A stretch of DNA of 10,824 nucleotides from Gammaproteobacteria bacterium (GTDB lineage Bacteria; Pseudomonadota; Gammaproteobacteria; Steroidobacterales; Steroidobacteraceae). The stretch lies in assembly GCA_028293725.1 (NCBI GenBank), contig JAQGOE010000083.1, forward strand, positions 1 through 10,824, written 5' to 3'. The notes beneath the pieces were generated by a model that searched no databases, was not told where the DNA came from, and saw nothing but the letters and a program-made list of their open reading frames with translations. A program made the translations under genes and the position numbers. Positions 1-7,099 of the stretch are shown here, in pieces (the stretch's first letter is position 1; each line of letters opens with the position of its first letter).

Positions 1-1
1 C

Positions 2-1153
2 GTGCGCCAGCACAAGCGAGCGATGGTCGATGGCCTGATTGCCACTCATCGCGAGCGATACGAGGCAAGTGGGACGGAGCTGATTCTCGGAGAGGCACGC
101 TTCATTGCGCCACAGACCCTCGAGGTCGCGCTGCAAAATGGCAGTGTCAGAGTTTTGGTTGGCGAGCGGGTCGTAATAGACGTTGGGACGCGTGCGGCAA
201 TGCCGGATGTGCCGGGTCTGGCGCGCTGCGGACCTCTTACGCACGTTGAAGCTCTGGAACTCGATGATGTTCCCGAGCATCTGCTAGTGCTCGGGGGTGG
301 CTATATCGGGCTCGAATTTGCGCAAGCCATGCGCCGGTTCGGCAGTCACGTTACCGTCGTGGAACATGGGGCGCACCTTGCCGCGCGCGAGGACAACGAC
401 GTGAGCCAGGCGCTACGAGAACTCTTCGAGGACGACGGCATCGAGGTTGTTCTCGACGCGCAGCTCTCGTACGTGGAGGGGCGCTCAGGCGAGCGAATCA
501 GCGTAGGCGTGCGCGCTGCTGCAGGCTTGCGTGCCATCGACGCCAGTCACATCCTGGTGGCGACGGGACGTGAACCGAATACTCGTGGGATTGGACTCGA
601 CACAACTGGCGTCGAACTCAATGGAAGTGGCTACATTCGTGTCAACGATCGGCTCGAGACCACGGCACCCAATATATGGGCGGTAGGCGACTGCGCCGGG
701 AGTCCGCAGTTTACGCACGCCGGCTTCGACGACTTCCGGATCGTGCGGGACAACTGGACAGGCGGCAATCGAACAACACGCGACCGCCTGGTTCCTTACT
801 GTGTGTTCACTGACCCGGAGCTCGGGCGGGTCGGGCTGAATGAAACGCAGGCGCGGCTCGCCGGCATTGCCTATCGAGTCGCCAGAATTCCCATGGCGTC
901 GGTATTGCGGGCGCGGACGCTCTCCGAGCCGCGCGGGTTCCTCAAGGCATTGATCGATGCTCATAGCGATCGCATCCTCGGTTTCACGGCTTTCGGTGCG
1001 GACGCGGGCGAGCTTATTGCCGTCGTGCAGACCGCGATGCTGACAGATGCGCCCTACACTGTGTTGCGTGATGCGATCCTGACTCACCCGACCATCGCAG
1101 AAGGACTTACAGTGCTGTTTTCTCGAGAACCGCAACCAACGCCGGTTGCATGA
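2..1153 (+). CDS. FAD-dependent pyridine nucleotide-disulfide oxidoreductase, mercuric reductase/dihydrolipoamide dehydrogenase-like (5' partial)
   Basis: The frame is open to the left edge, so the first GTG at base 2 is probably internal. About 90 N-terminal residues of the family are missing, including the FAD GxGxxG and the CxxxxC redox pair. In the 383 visible residues I see the NAD(P)-binding GGGYIG at 98-103 with an acidic residue (E121) at the end of the next strand. ATGREPN follows at 188-194, the second FAD motif AVGDCAG at 227-233, and the dimerisation domain with FTDPELGRVG at 269-278. The C-terminal HPTIAE (H364, E369) is the His-Glu pair that in this family serves the neighbouring subunit's active site. 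The members oxidise or reduce a substrate through a flavin and a cysteine pair. There is no C-terminal Cys-Cys tail as in true MerA, so mercuric reductase activity is not supported, and the substrate cannot be named. No partner gene is visible downstream. Confidence 0.9.
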   Translation: MRQHKRAMVDGLIATHRERYEASGTELILGEARFIAPQTLEVALQNGSVRVLVGERVVIDVGTRAAMPDVPGLARCGPLTHVEALELDDVPEHLLVLGGGYIGLEFAQAMRRFGSHVTVVEHGAHLAAREDNDVSQALRELFEDDGIEVVLDAQLSYVEGRSGERISVGVRAAAGLRAIDASHILVATGREPNTRGIGLDTTGVELNGSGYIRVNDRLETTAPNIWAVGDCAGSPQFTHAGFDDFRIVRDNWTGGNRTTRDRLVPYCVFTDPELGRVGLNETQARLAGIAYRVARIPMASVLRARTLSEPRGFLKALIDAHSDRILGFTAFGADAGELIAVVQTAMLTDAPYTVLRDAILTHPTIAEGLTVLFSREPQPTPVA

Positions 1154-1530
1154 CCGACGTCCACAGCGCGCTGGGTTAGGGTCCATGTTTCAATGTAACC
1201 GGACACAACTGGAGGGACACAGCTCGGTTTATTAATCCCTTTACGCGCAAGTCGGCATCTCTCGTGTCTAACAATCTCAGGCACGCGTTGATACGCTAAC
1301 ACTCTATCGGGCCGTCGGTCGGGAGGAGTTAGCGCTCATCGAGGCTTCTGGACACGGGCCCGGGGCGCCAAGGCATTACGTCGAGTTACATCAGGGTGAT
1401 GGCCCTCACTTGAGCGATTGCTCTCATTCCACCTCCTGTGCTAGAACGCACTGAGGGCGCAGCGCAAGCCGCAGATTCGTTGCATCGCGCCGCCGGAGAG
1501 CACGCCGTAGGGTAGGGAGGTCGTCATACC
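1154..1530. other. Gene-poor stretch between the reductase and the GH13 fragment
   Basis: No complete gene is visible here. The only coding signal is a short remnant listed separately (about 1287-1454). A Shine-Dalgarno-like AGGGAGG at about 1511-1517 belongs to the next frame. No clear terminator hairpin with a T tract follows the reductase stop. Confidence 0.5.
1287..1454 (+). pseudogene. Remnant of a small hypothetical gene (ADP-ribosylation/crystallin J1-type annotation)
   Basis: Reading from about 1296 the frame gives TLYRAVGREELALIEASG. From memory this matches the opening of a widespread small bacterial protein, often annotated ADP-ribosylation/Crystallin J1, whose N-terminus reads roughly LYRPVG..EL.LI..SGFRAFPPRLP. 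After ASG the similarity stops (no FPPRLP block) and the frame ends at TGA 1452-1454. No ATG/GTG start with a ribosome binding site is in place, and an in-frame stop lies just upstream at 1269-1271. I read it as a truncated 5' end. The match is about 18 residues and rests on recall only. Confidence 0.4.
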
Positions 1531-2139
1531 GTGAGCGGAACTTGCCCTAAGACTCCGGTCGCCATGCCCCCCCGCTGGCGCGCTAACCCCGTAATCTACG
1601 AGATCAATAGCTGGCCCTGGCTGGACGGCCTGCGTCGCCAAACCGGTAGGAGCCTGACGCTCGACGATGTGCCCGATGCCGAAATCGCCCGCTTGGCACG
1701 ATACAACTTCGACGCGATCTGGTTGATGGGCATCTGGGAGCGCAGTCCTGCGGCCTGTACGATTGCGCAAACCAATAGCGGACTGGTGGCCGCATACCGT
1801 CAAGCCGTCCCGGATTATCAGGTCGCCGAAGTAGTGGGTTCCCCTTATGCGATTTACCGCTACCGGGTGGATCCCGAGTTTGGCGGAGAAGACGCTTTGC
1901 TCGTTCTGCGCAGACGTTTACGGGAGCATGGATTACGACTCATCCTCGACTTCGTGCCGAACCATCATCAGGAAACTGCGGAGATTTGGGGGCGGCTGCG
2001 CGTGCCGAACCGCGAGAATCCTCTCGACAAACAAATCGCCGCTACTGCCATCATTAATGAGTTAACCGTTGTAACTCGCAACATCGCGAACTACGCGCCT
2101 ACGGGTGTTGGGCTATTAAACCCATTCAGTGAGAGCTAA
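1531..2139 (+). pseudogene. Chimeric broken ORF: N-terminal GH13 alpha-amylase fragment joined to a VapC/PIN C-terminal fragment
   Basis: This is a 202-residue open frame with two unrelated halves. Residues 17-145 look like the start of a GH13 alpha-amylase family enzyme: NPVIYEINSWPW at 19-30, FDAIWLMGIWERSP at 60-73, GSPYAIYRY at 103-111 and the conserved region I LDFVPNH at 139-145. The rest of the barrel, including the catalytic Asp and Glu regions, is absent. From about residue 148 it reads like the end of a PIN-domain toxin: EIWGRLRVPN at 151-160, DKQIAATA at 166-173, VVTRNIANYAPTG at 180-192 and the terminal LLNPF. The acidic residue usual in TRNxxDF is replaced by Asn187. GTG 1531 has AGGGAGG about 13 bases upstream; ATG 1564 is an alternative start. 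Neither half can be active. The in-frame joint lies near base 1966-1975. Confidence 0.75.
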
Positions 2140-2246
2140 GTGAGGGGGCGTTCGCTTCCAGGCATCACGCATTTTAAAACGTGCAAAACGCGGCAGCCGC
2201 ACGGGACCTGCTCCAACTATGCGAGGCGTGTGCTCATGTTCGGCCT

Positions 2247-3467
2247 CTACGCCGAGGCAGCCGCGAGCTTAGTCGTGTTGTGCGGGTCGATGACGTACTT
2301 CTTGGGCGAGCCGTCGTGGAAAGTCTCGTATGCGGCGACCGCATCCTCGAGCGCGATCACCTCTGTGTTCAGAAGTGGGGTTAGGTAAGGCATTCGATCC
2401 CACAGAATGGCCATCATCAGGTCGCGGTTGTAGCGCATGACCGGACATTGGCCCGCGGTGAAGGAGGGCGACTTGACCCAGGCCTTGGGGAAGGCTGCCG
2501 CGAGCTTGCCCTGTCTGTACAGAGGCTCAGGCGCCTTCGGGTCCTGGTCCGTGTAGACGCCGGGGATGCCGATGGCGCCGGCTGGCTTGATCACTTCCAT
2601 CAGCATATTGATGACCGCTTCCTCGTCGTTTTTCGTGCGTCCCTGCGGGCCATATCCGTGGCATTCGAGACCGACGCAATCCACCGCGGCATCGACCCAG
2701 CGCTCGCCCGTCCCGAGAATCTGCTCGATCTGATCGGGCACGGGCGTGGCGCTCGAGATGTCCACCGTCTCATAGCCAGCCTCATCCAGCAGATCCAGCC
2801 GAGCCTTGTTCTCATCACCCACGATGATGCAAGACGCACCGAGGAGATGGGCGCTCGCAGCCGCACAGCGGCCGACTGGGCCGGCGCCAGCGATGTAGAC
2901 GGTCGACCCGGCGCCAACCCGCGCCTCCATACAACCATGGTAGCCGGTCGGGAGAATATCGGAGAGCAGGGTGAGGTCGCGGATTTTTTCGAGCGCCTGA
3001 TCCTTGTCCGGGAATGTCAGGAGTTGGAAGTCCGCCCACGGCACGAGCATGTAGTCGGCTTGGCCACCTTGCCAGCCCCCGAGATTGAAGCCGTAGGCAC
3101 CGCAGTAACCCAGTTCCTCGTTTGAATTCAGACACACATCGGTGTGCCGCTCCCGGCAGTTGCGGCACGTGCCGCAGGCGACGTTGAAGGGCACCGAGCA
3201 GATATCTCCCTTCCGGATTCGCTCCACATGCGAGCCCACCTCGATCACCTCCCCCGTGTTCTCGTGACCCATCTGCATTCCTTTGGGAGCGGCGAAGCGG
3301 CCGTGATAAATATGGAGGTCGCTGCCGCAGATGTTCGTCGTCACGAGCTTGAGAATGGCTGCGTGCTCGATCTTCCGGCCCTTAGGATCCTGAAGCTTCG
3401 GAAACTCTCTTTGCTGAATCTCCATCTTTCCCGGTTCCATGAACGTGACTGCGCGGTTAATGGCCAT
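2247..3467 (-). CDS. fdhA: Zinc-dependent formaldehyde dehydrogenase, glutathione-independent
   Basis: This 406-residue medium-chain zinc dehydrogenase resembles the Pseudomonas putida glutathione-independent formaldehyde dehydrogenase (about 399 residues) over its whole length. That enzyme oxidises formaldehyde to formate with tightly bound NAD, in the cytoplasm. Visible residues are: catalytic zinc ligands C47 (NICGSD), H68 (GHE) and D170 (LSDILPTGYHG); structural zinc cysteines C98, C101, C104 and C112; the NAD-binding GAGPVG at 194-199 with D218 closing the next strand; and C-terminal PKKYVIDPH. The ATG at 3467 has a strong ribosome binding site, GGAGGATGAGGC, directly upstream (about 3468-3479). 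It is monocistronic and convergent to the amylase/PIN chimera. A GC-rich hairpin lies 54 bases upstream of the start. Other dismutase or alcohol substrates are possible, so formaldehyde specificity is inferred from family resemblance. Confidence 0.93.
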   Translation of the reverse strand: MAINRAVTFMEPGKMEIQQREFPKLQDPKGRKIEHAAILKLVTTNICGSDLHIYHGRFAAPKGMQMGHENTGEVIEVGSHVERIRKGDICSVPFNVACGTCRNCRERHTDVCLNSNEELGYCGAYGFNLGGWQGGQADYMLVPWADFQLLTFPDKDQALEKIRDLTLLSDILPTGYHGCMEARVGAGSTVYIAGAGPVGRCAAASAHLLGASCIIVGDENKARLDLLDEAGYETVDISSATPVPDQIEQILGTGERWVDAAVDCVGLECHGYGPQGRTKNDEEAVINMLMEVIKPAGAIGIPGVYTDQDPKAPEPLYRQGKLAAAFPKAWVKSPSFTAGQCPVMRYNRDLMMAILWDRMPYLTPLLNTEVIALEDAVAAYETFHDGSPKKYVIDPHNTTKLAAASA

Positions 3468-3520
3468 GCCTCATCCTCCATCGATTCGAAACGGTGTGGG
3501 ATAACTTTCTGTATATTCCG

Positions 3521-3539
3521 GCCCCGCCGGGTGCGGGGC
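3521..3539. promoter_or_regulatory. GC-rich inverted repeat upstream of fdhA
   Basis: GCCCCGC (3521-3527) and GCGGGGC (3533-3539) are perfect 7-base arms around a 5-base loop, 54 bases upstream of the fdhA start. On the fdhA strand, a -10-like TATACA (3515-3510) lies just downstream and TTGACG (3554-3549) upstream. Their spacing of 33 bases is too long for an ordinary sigma-70 promoter. It could be an operator or a leader hairpin; its function is not established. Confidence 0.35.
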
Positions 3540-3731
3540 ATTGATCATCGTCAAGGGATCCCCTCGTTTTTGATGCAACCATTTCACAGCGTGCCGCTCG
3601 GATGCTGCACGCCATGTACCGACAAGGGGATGTTGTGTGGGGCCGCGGCCGCTGGATACGCAGTCTGCGCGACAGTGCGATTCGTAGGTGCGAAGTCGTT
3701 GAAGACGCGGAAGACCTAGTGACACACCACA

Positions 3732-4052
3732 TTGAACGGTTACGCATCGTGTCCGACGACGCCGAACCCCCGCGCGAATCTCGCGCTCAGAATTTCTGCG
3801 GGATATAAATTGGCGGTCGCGCGCAAGCTGAAAGTCTTCACGGCCCGCGAGAACGTCGCGATGTCGCGCGAAGCGTTGCGTGAGGTATTAGCTGAAGGAA
3901 GGCTGATCTTGCGACCGGACGTCGCAAATGCTCGCTTCGAAGGCTCGCTCGTCTTGAGCCACGAAGAATTTATCGAGCAAAAACAGATAGATCTAAAGTT
4001 GGGTAGCGGGGGCCTGACTCGGCCCTATCTACCCAAGTCCGATGGAGCATGA
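3732..4052 (+). pseudogene. Probable C-terminal fragment of a site-specific (serine-type) recombinase
   Basis: The 106-residue frame has no ribosome binding site, and its first 25 residues look non-coding. From about residue 26 the text (ARKLKVFTAREN, SREALREVLAEGRLILRPD, ARFEGSLVLSHEEF) has the style of the C-terminal tail of large serine recombinases, where a segment of the type REALRxLLxxGRIxLRP is followed by a beta strand pair. The catalytic domain is absent from the window. The frame ends 15 bases before repeat copy A, and its last codons lie in a 10-base inverted repeat. The assignment is by pattern memory and could be wrong; a small orphan protein starting at ATG 3861 is the alternative. 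Confidence 0.35.
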
Positions 4053-4066
4053 TCGGGGGTAGATAG
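4025..4066. repeat. 10-bp inverted repeat next to repeat copy A
   Basis: CTATCTACCC (4025-4034) and GGGTAGATAG (4057-4066) are perfect complements with a 22-base loop. The pair includes the stop codon of the recombinase-like fragment and ends one base before the 87-bp repeat begins. No T tract follows, so a rho-independent terminator is unlikely. Confidence 0.55.
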
Positions 4067-4067
4067 A

Positions 4068-4154
4068 TTGGTAGCGGCGGGCCGCTACGAGCTTTATAGC
4101 AATTACCCCCTTGAAATTCAGGCAGTTGCAGCGAGCGTCGCCACGACGAGTTGA
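4068..4154 (+). repeat. 87-bp dispersed repeat, copy A
   Basis: This is the first of three copies (others at 7925-8011 and 10327-10413). It starts with TTG and the hairpin GTAGCGG-CGGG-CCGCTAC (4071-4088), followed by GAGCTTTATAGCAATTAC and CTT..ATTCAGGCAGTTGC. It ends at an in-frame TGA (4152-4154). The frame reads LVAAGRYELYSNYPLEIQAV followed by AAS. Similarity to copy B extends a few bases past the stop (GATGTAC). The element lies between the recombinase-like fragment and the convergent HbpS/GlcG-type gene. Confidence 0.88.
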
Positions 4155-4169
4155 TGTACTCGGGCTCGG

Positions 4170-4682
4170 CTAGTGCGCGGCTGGCTGTCCAGTGGAGAGG
4201 GACGCAAATGCTGCGGCAGCCGCTTGCGCGATCTTCACGTCGTTGTCCTTGTCGAGACTGGCGATCCCAACCGCTCCAACCACCTCTGCACCCACCATCA
4301 GCGGGGCACCGCCACGCAGAGTCATGAGTCCTGACGTGGCAAAGGCAGGACGGCCATCGTTGACGGCACTCTCGGTCTCTACAGTGGGACGTTGCAGTAG
4401 GGCGGAGGTGCGCGCCTTGCCGATCGCAAGATCCGGGCTGCCAGCCCGGACACCGTCCATCTTGCGGAAGGCCACAAGGATGCCGCTGGAATCCACGACG
4501 GCGATGGCACAGGGCGCGTGAAGCGCTTCGGCCTCATGTTCGGCTGCACTGAGCACCTGCTGTGCGCCGGCCTCGCTGACCACCTTCACAGCAACCGTGG
4601 GGTCAGCCGCCCAACTGCTGCTGCTACACACGAGATAGAAAAGACAGACAAACGCTGTGATCTTATGGCTATGGAACGTCAT
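4170..4682 (-). CDS. Exported HbpS/GlcG-type (DUF336) haem-binding family protein
   Basis: This 170-residue protein has an N-terminal export signal (MTFHSHKITAF, a hydrophobic core rich in Leu/Val/Cys, then Ser-Ser-Trp-Ala before Ala-Asp), so the mature form begins near residue 26. The mature part has the HbpS/GlcG fold signatures: AIAVVDSSGILVAFRKMDG, then a central KARTSALLQRPT helix and the GGAPLMVGAEVVGAVGIAS strand-turn near the C-terminus. Family members bind haem or corrinoids or act as sensors of redox stress; here the ligand is unknown. I chose ATG 4682 because GGGAG sits five bases upstream. A longer frame from 4748 would bury the signal peptide. It is the last of five co-directional genes, 237 bases after its upstream neighbour. 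Confidence 0.82.
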   Translation of the reverse strand: MTFHSHKITAFVCLFYLVCSSSSWAADPTVAVKVVSEAGAQQVLSAAEHEAEALHAPCAIAVVDSSGILVAFRKMDGVRAGSPDLAIGKARTSALLQRPTVETESAVNDGRPAFATSGLMTLRGGAPLMVGAEVVGAVGIASLDKDNDVKIAQAAAAAFASLSTGQPAAH

Positions 4683-4919
4683 AGGCACTCCCGGGCTCCG
4701 TCGCGGTCGTTCGGTGATTGCAAGCAGTGTTTTCCGACGGGGTGGCACTGGAGCAAGGGGTCCTGCACGCTGGACAAACCTAGCTCTCCGCGATGGGTTA
4801 CCACATCCCTCGCTGTTGACCGCGTCGACGGTGGCCGTGTCTGGAATCAGCGCGCGGCGTTCGGCATGACTGTCGTCGTGATCTGATCGTGATCGACGAG
4901 GCCGTTGAAGATTGCGCTC
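4683..4919. other. Intergenic stretch upstream of the HbpS-like gene
   Basis: No gene I can support lies here. Both strands carry short open frames without ribosome binding sites. The spacing is long enough to hold a separate promoter for the HbpS-like gene, but I see no convincing -35/-10 pair. Confidence 0.4.
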
Positions 4920-5141
4920 TCAGCACCCGTCGGGAGACGCCACAAAGATCCCCGGAAAATTCGACGAGCGATGGCCACGTGGGCCTCGACTCTTTATCTC
5001 CTCATCGATGATATGCCTGATTTTGGGCAGAGCGAGCTCCGCCGCCACGGGGTGCATTTCCCTCCACGTGTTCCAATGCAGGTCGCGCTGCACGGTACGC
5101 GTTATCTCAACGATCTGCTGCTTACGCTCGGTTCTGGACAT
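4920..5141 (-). CDS. Small orphan protein, 73 residues, unknown function
   Basis: ATG 5141 is preceded by GGGAG seven bases upstream (GGGAGAATCGCC then ATG), which supports a real start and makes this frame better than the overlapping plus-strand ones. The product begins MSRTERKQQIVEITRTVQRD and is charged and helix-prone in its first 50 residues (HWNTWREMHPVAAELALPKI, then RHIIDEEIKSRG). It ends in a less structured tail with one Cys. No signal peptide, membrane segment or metal motif is seen. It lies 129 bases downstream of the 47-aa membrane protein on the same strand. I do not recognise a family. It could be a remnant of a longer protein. Confidence 0.5.
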   Translation of the reverse strand: MSRTERKQQIVEITRTVQRDLHWNTWREMHPVAAELALPKIRHIIDEEIKSRGPRGHRSSNFPGIFVASPDGC

Positions 5142-5270
5142 GGCGATTCTCCCGTTAGTAGTCTTCCGTGGTGACCTGAGGGTCTTACGGGCTCCATTCA
5201 AACAGACCTCTCTAGCGGCAGGATTTCAGGCAGGACGACGGGCGTTACAACGGTAACGCGAGGCCGTCTC

Positions 5271-5414
5271 TCAACAATTGATGATCATCGACGATGAGAG
5301 GCGATCGGTAAACACGGTAAGGCCGTAAATCGTGAGGGCCAACCCGATCGAGCTGATGACGAATGCCTCACCCAGCCAGATTAGACTCGTCCACAGTTGG
5401 TCATTCCAATTCAT
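5271..5414 (-). CDS. Single-span membrane miniprotein, 47 residues
   Basis: The ATG at 5414 lies four bases after the DsrE-family stop codon (TGA then TCCC then ATG), so translation is probably coupled. The product starts MNWNDQLWTSLIWLGEAFVI, continues into a hydrophobic stretch SSIGLALTIYGLTVF (residues 21-35), then a charged TDRL and a short tail ending in Cys. The pattern is one transmembrane helix of roughly 20-24 residues beginning near Leu11 or Leu14, with a short polar C-terminus. No Shine-Dalgarno is obvious, in line with coupling. Function is unknown; proximity suggests a membrane partner of the DsrE-like protein. It is easily missed by gene callers because of its length. Confidence 0.65.
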   Translation of the reverse strand: MNWNDQLWTSLIWLGEAFVISSIGLALTIYGLTVFTDRLSSSMIINC

Positions 5415-5418
5415 GGGA

Positions 5419-5979
5419 TCAGAGCGGCATCAACACGTACCCTTCGTGTTCGAGGGTGGTGATGGTGGTCAAGGCGGATAGCGCCAGCGTAACCTCCGGC
5501 GCGATCCACTCGTAATGATCCCGGTGCTCGGCGACCGCCTGGCCGCAGACCGCTACATTCACTCCGGCGTTGTGCAGCTTTCGTATCAAGTCGAGGTTAG
5601 GATTGTCGACGCTGTACTTCTGCCGGTAGTGCTCATTATCGAGCGCGGCGTCGGTAGCCGCGCCGTACATCACCGCGACGAATTTCAGATGGTCCAGCGG
5701 TACGCCTGCCGAGGCGTACAGGTTAACTGTGCGCGCTACGCGGTCCAACGAGGGATTGAGCTCGTCAGGTTTGCCGCCCGCCAGGACCGAAAAGACGATC
5801 TTATAGGTCTCGTTTTTCTCAGGCTGATATGCCGCCCTGGGCAGCGGATGCATCTTGCCCACGCCCGGCACCGCCGGCGTCTGCCAGAACTCCTGCGCCA
5901 GTGCAACATCGGCCGCGAGTGCCGCAGCGCCCCATGCAACCAGGGTTGCCGAGAGGACAACGCTTTGGATCGATTTCAT
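5419..5979 (-). CDS. Exported DsrE/DsrF-like family protein
   Basis: This 186-residue protein has a signal peptide (MKSIQSVVLSATLVAWGAAA then LAADVALAQE, cleavage near residue 23 or 29) and a DsrE/F-like domain. Visible are KIVFSVLAGG at 60-69, RVARTVNLYASAGVP at 80-94, LKFVAVMYGAATDAAL at 98-113, a Leu-rich helix LIRKLHNAGVNVAVCGQ at 131-147 with a single conserved Cys145, and the C-terminal LALSALTTITTLEHEGYVLM. In cytoplasmic DsrE/TusD relatives the cysteine carries persulfide sulfur; an exported version suggests periplasmic sulfur or thiol chemistry, which is inference. It starts 21 bases after the UrcA stop without a clear ribosome binding site and is followed four bases later by the membrane miniprotein, so it is the middle of a tight operon. 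Confidence 0.85.
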   Translation of the reverse strand: MKSIQSVVLSATLVAWGAAALAADVALAQEFWQTPAVPGVGKMHPLPRAAYQPEKNETYKIVFSVLAGGKPDELNPSLDRVARTVNLYASAGVPLDHLKFVAVMYGAATDAALDNEHYRQKYSVDNPNLDLIRKLHNAGVNVAVCGQAVAEHRDHYEWIAPEVTLALSALTTITTLEHEGYVLMPL

Positions 5980-6000
5980 TGGACGCTACGGCCGCAGCCG

Positions 6001-6441
6001 CTAGTTGGAAGTCACTTGCGCCGTGCGGGTGCTGGCGTCAGCACTTTTTGCGGCTGCGATTGCCGCCCTCGCCTTCACCATCCCTTCCGCAGTCGACTCT
6101 TGCACGCAAGTCTCGTCATCAGCCAGCAGATCCATGGGGGCCGCGACCTGCTGCAGTTCATCGCATCCCTCCCTGGCGGCTTCCACTACACGCTTCTTGA
6201 GCTGCGCCACGCCAGCAGGCGTGGAGAGATCGAGATTGTCGACGTTCACGGGGGTCGTGAACGTGTAGCGGTCGATGGGCTCTCCGCTGTAACTACGCTC
6301 AACCGTTTTCGTCACCTGCACGTGTTTACCCTGGATCGTGATCTCAGAGGTCTGATCCTTCTCCTGAGCGAACACCGTCCCGCTGACGATCGCGAGAGCG
6401 AGCGTCAAGGGAAGTCCTACTTTGAACATTGAACCGGTCAT
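6001..6441 (-). CDS. UrcA-family exported protein
   Basis: A 146-residue protein. ATG 6441 was chosen because a perfect AGGAGG lies six bases upstream; an upstream in-frame start lacks this. Residues 1-26 form a signal peptide (hydrophobic VGLPLTLALAIVSGTVF, then AQ). The mature part has the UrcA pattern: VERSYSGEPIDRYTFTTPV at 47-65, VDNLDLSTPAGVAQLKKRV at 67-85, and two cysteines, C93 (AREGCDEL) and C112 (DETCVQES), probably forming a disulfide. A repetitive Ala/Lys/Ser-rich helix ends the protein. UrcA proteins are short, exported and of unknown role, common in Xanthomonadales and some Alphaproteobacteria. It heads the minus-strand gene run and its strong ribosome binding site marks it as the likely first cistron. 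Confidence 0.85.
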   Translation of the reverse strand: MTGSMFKVGLPLTLALAIVSGTVFAQEKDQTSEITIQGKHVQVTKTVERSYSGEPIDRYTFTTPVNVDNLDLSTPAGVAQLKKRVVEAAREGCDELQQVAAPMDLLADDETCVQESTAEGMVKARAAIAAAKSADASTRTAQVTSN

Positions 6442-6582
6442 GTCGCGCCTCCTGTCAGTGCCTGGCACGCGGAAGTGCGGCCAGCTGAGGATCAGGATGA
6501 CTGACGCAGGCGCGGTGTGAACTTCGAATCCGGCTTCCGAGATTTCAGTCGTAATTCACAACCCGCCAAACCCAAGACCACG

Positions 6583-6642
6583 CTATGGGCGCAAAAACTC
6601 CTGCGTCACCTCCGTAATCTGCTGCTCGAGCCATCCGGCCAT
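6583..6642 (-). other. Very short open frame (19 residues), possible truncated 5' gene end
   Basis: ATG 6642 with a purine-rich AAGAGAGAG just upstream begins MAGWLEQQITEVTQEFLRP and stops at TAG. The amphipathic start resembles openings of small hypothetical proteins, so it may be a truncated gene or a leader peptide 140 bases ahead of the UrcA gene. The support is weak. Confidence 0.25.
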
Positions 6643-6963
6643 GGCTCTCTCTTGTTGCAGATGTTCGGTTCATTGTACATAGCCGCAGGATAAGCACCCA
6701 CCGCTCGGTAGGTCGGCCCACACGCGCTGACACGGTTGGAGCGGAGCTTTCACACGACCAGCAGAGCTTTCCGGGAGGCGTTTGGGATGATGGTTGAAAC
6801 TACTGTACCTTTCGACCGTCGCGGACGGCTTCTGTCAGGAGCTCCCCGATGCTGGTCGTGCAGGCAGCACTGTCGATGTACGCAGCCGAATATCCCGCGC
6901 CGCAGGCACAGTAGGATATGAACATTCCGCGAGTCTCACTCATGGCGTTTGCTCCGGTGATGC

Positions 6964-6980
6964 GATGCCCGGTGGGCATC
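6964..6980. repeat. Short perfect hairpin
   Basis: GATGCCC (6964-6970), loop GGT, GGGCATC (6974-6980). The arms are perfect over 7 bases. No T tract follows, and no gene border is near enough to assign a role. Confidence 0.45.
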
Positions 6981-7099
6981 TTCAGTATGTTTGCTCCGCT
7001 GTCGCACTATGAGCGCGTCTGTTCATATCTTTCGCCTCTCACAAAGGCGCCTCGAATCATCTCCCAGGCGGTCGCACCAACCGATCGGACATGGTCTGC

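Larger units (their letters stand above)
6442..7099. other. Gene-poor stretch upstream of the UrcA gene
   Basis: No complete gene is supported in these 658 bases. They hold a 19-residue minus-strand frame (6583-6642), a short plus-strand run near 6748-6789 that resembles a tiny AraC-type scrap, and a hairpin at 6964-6980. The promoter for the UrcA operon should lie in the first 150 bases, but no clear -35/-10 pair stands out. Confidence 0.5.

Noticed and set aside
1195..1225. TGTCCGG/TGTCCC-like strings that recall insertion sequence ends.
   Set aside because: No matching partner end or transposase is in the window, and the strings are short.
2448..3125. Long plus-strand frame of 225 residues.
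   Set aside because: It is the antisense of the well-supported formaldehyde dehydrogenase.
4068..4154. Integron attC site as an explanation of the repeat.
   Set aside because: The GTTRRRY and RYYYAAC core sites are not present and the spacing does not fit, although the position between modules is similar.
5515..6432. Plus-strand frame of 305 residues.
   Set aside because: It is antisense to the DsrE-like and UrcA genes, which have signal peptides, family motifs and, for UrcA, a perfect AGGAGG.
6736..6921. Possible AraC-type regulator scrap (SRAFREAFGM).
   Set aside because: Only about ten residues fit the second helix-turn-helix of AraC proteins; nothing before or after matches, so chance is likely.
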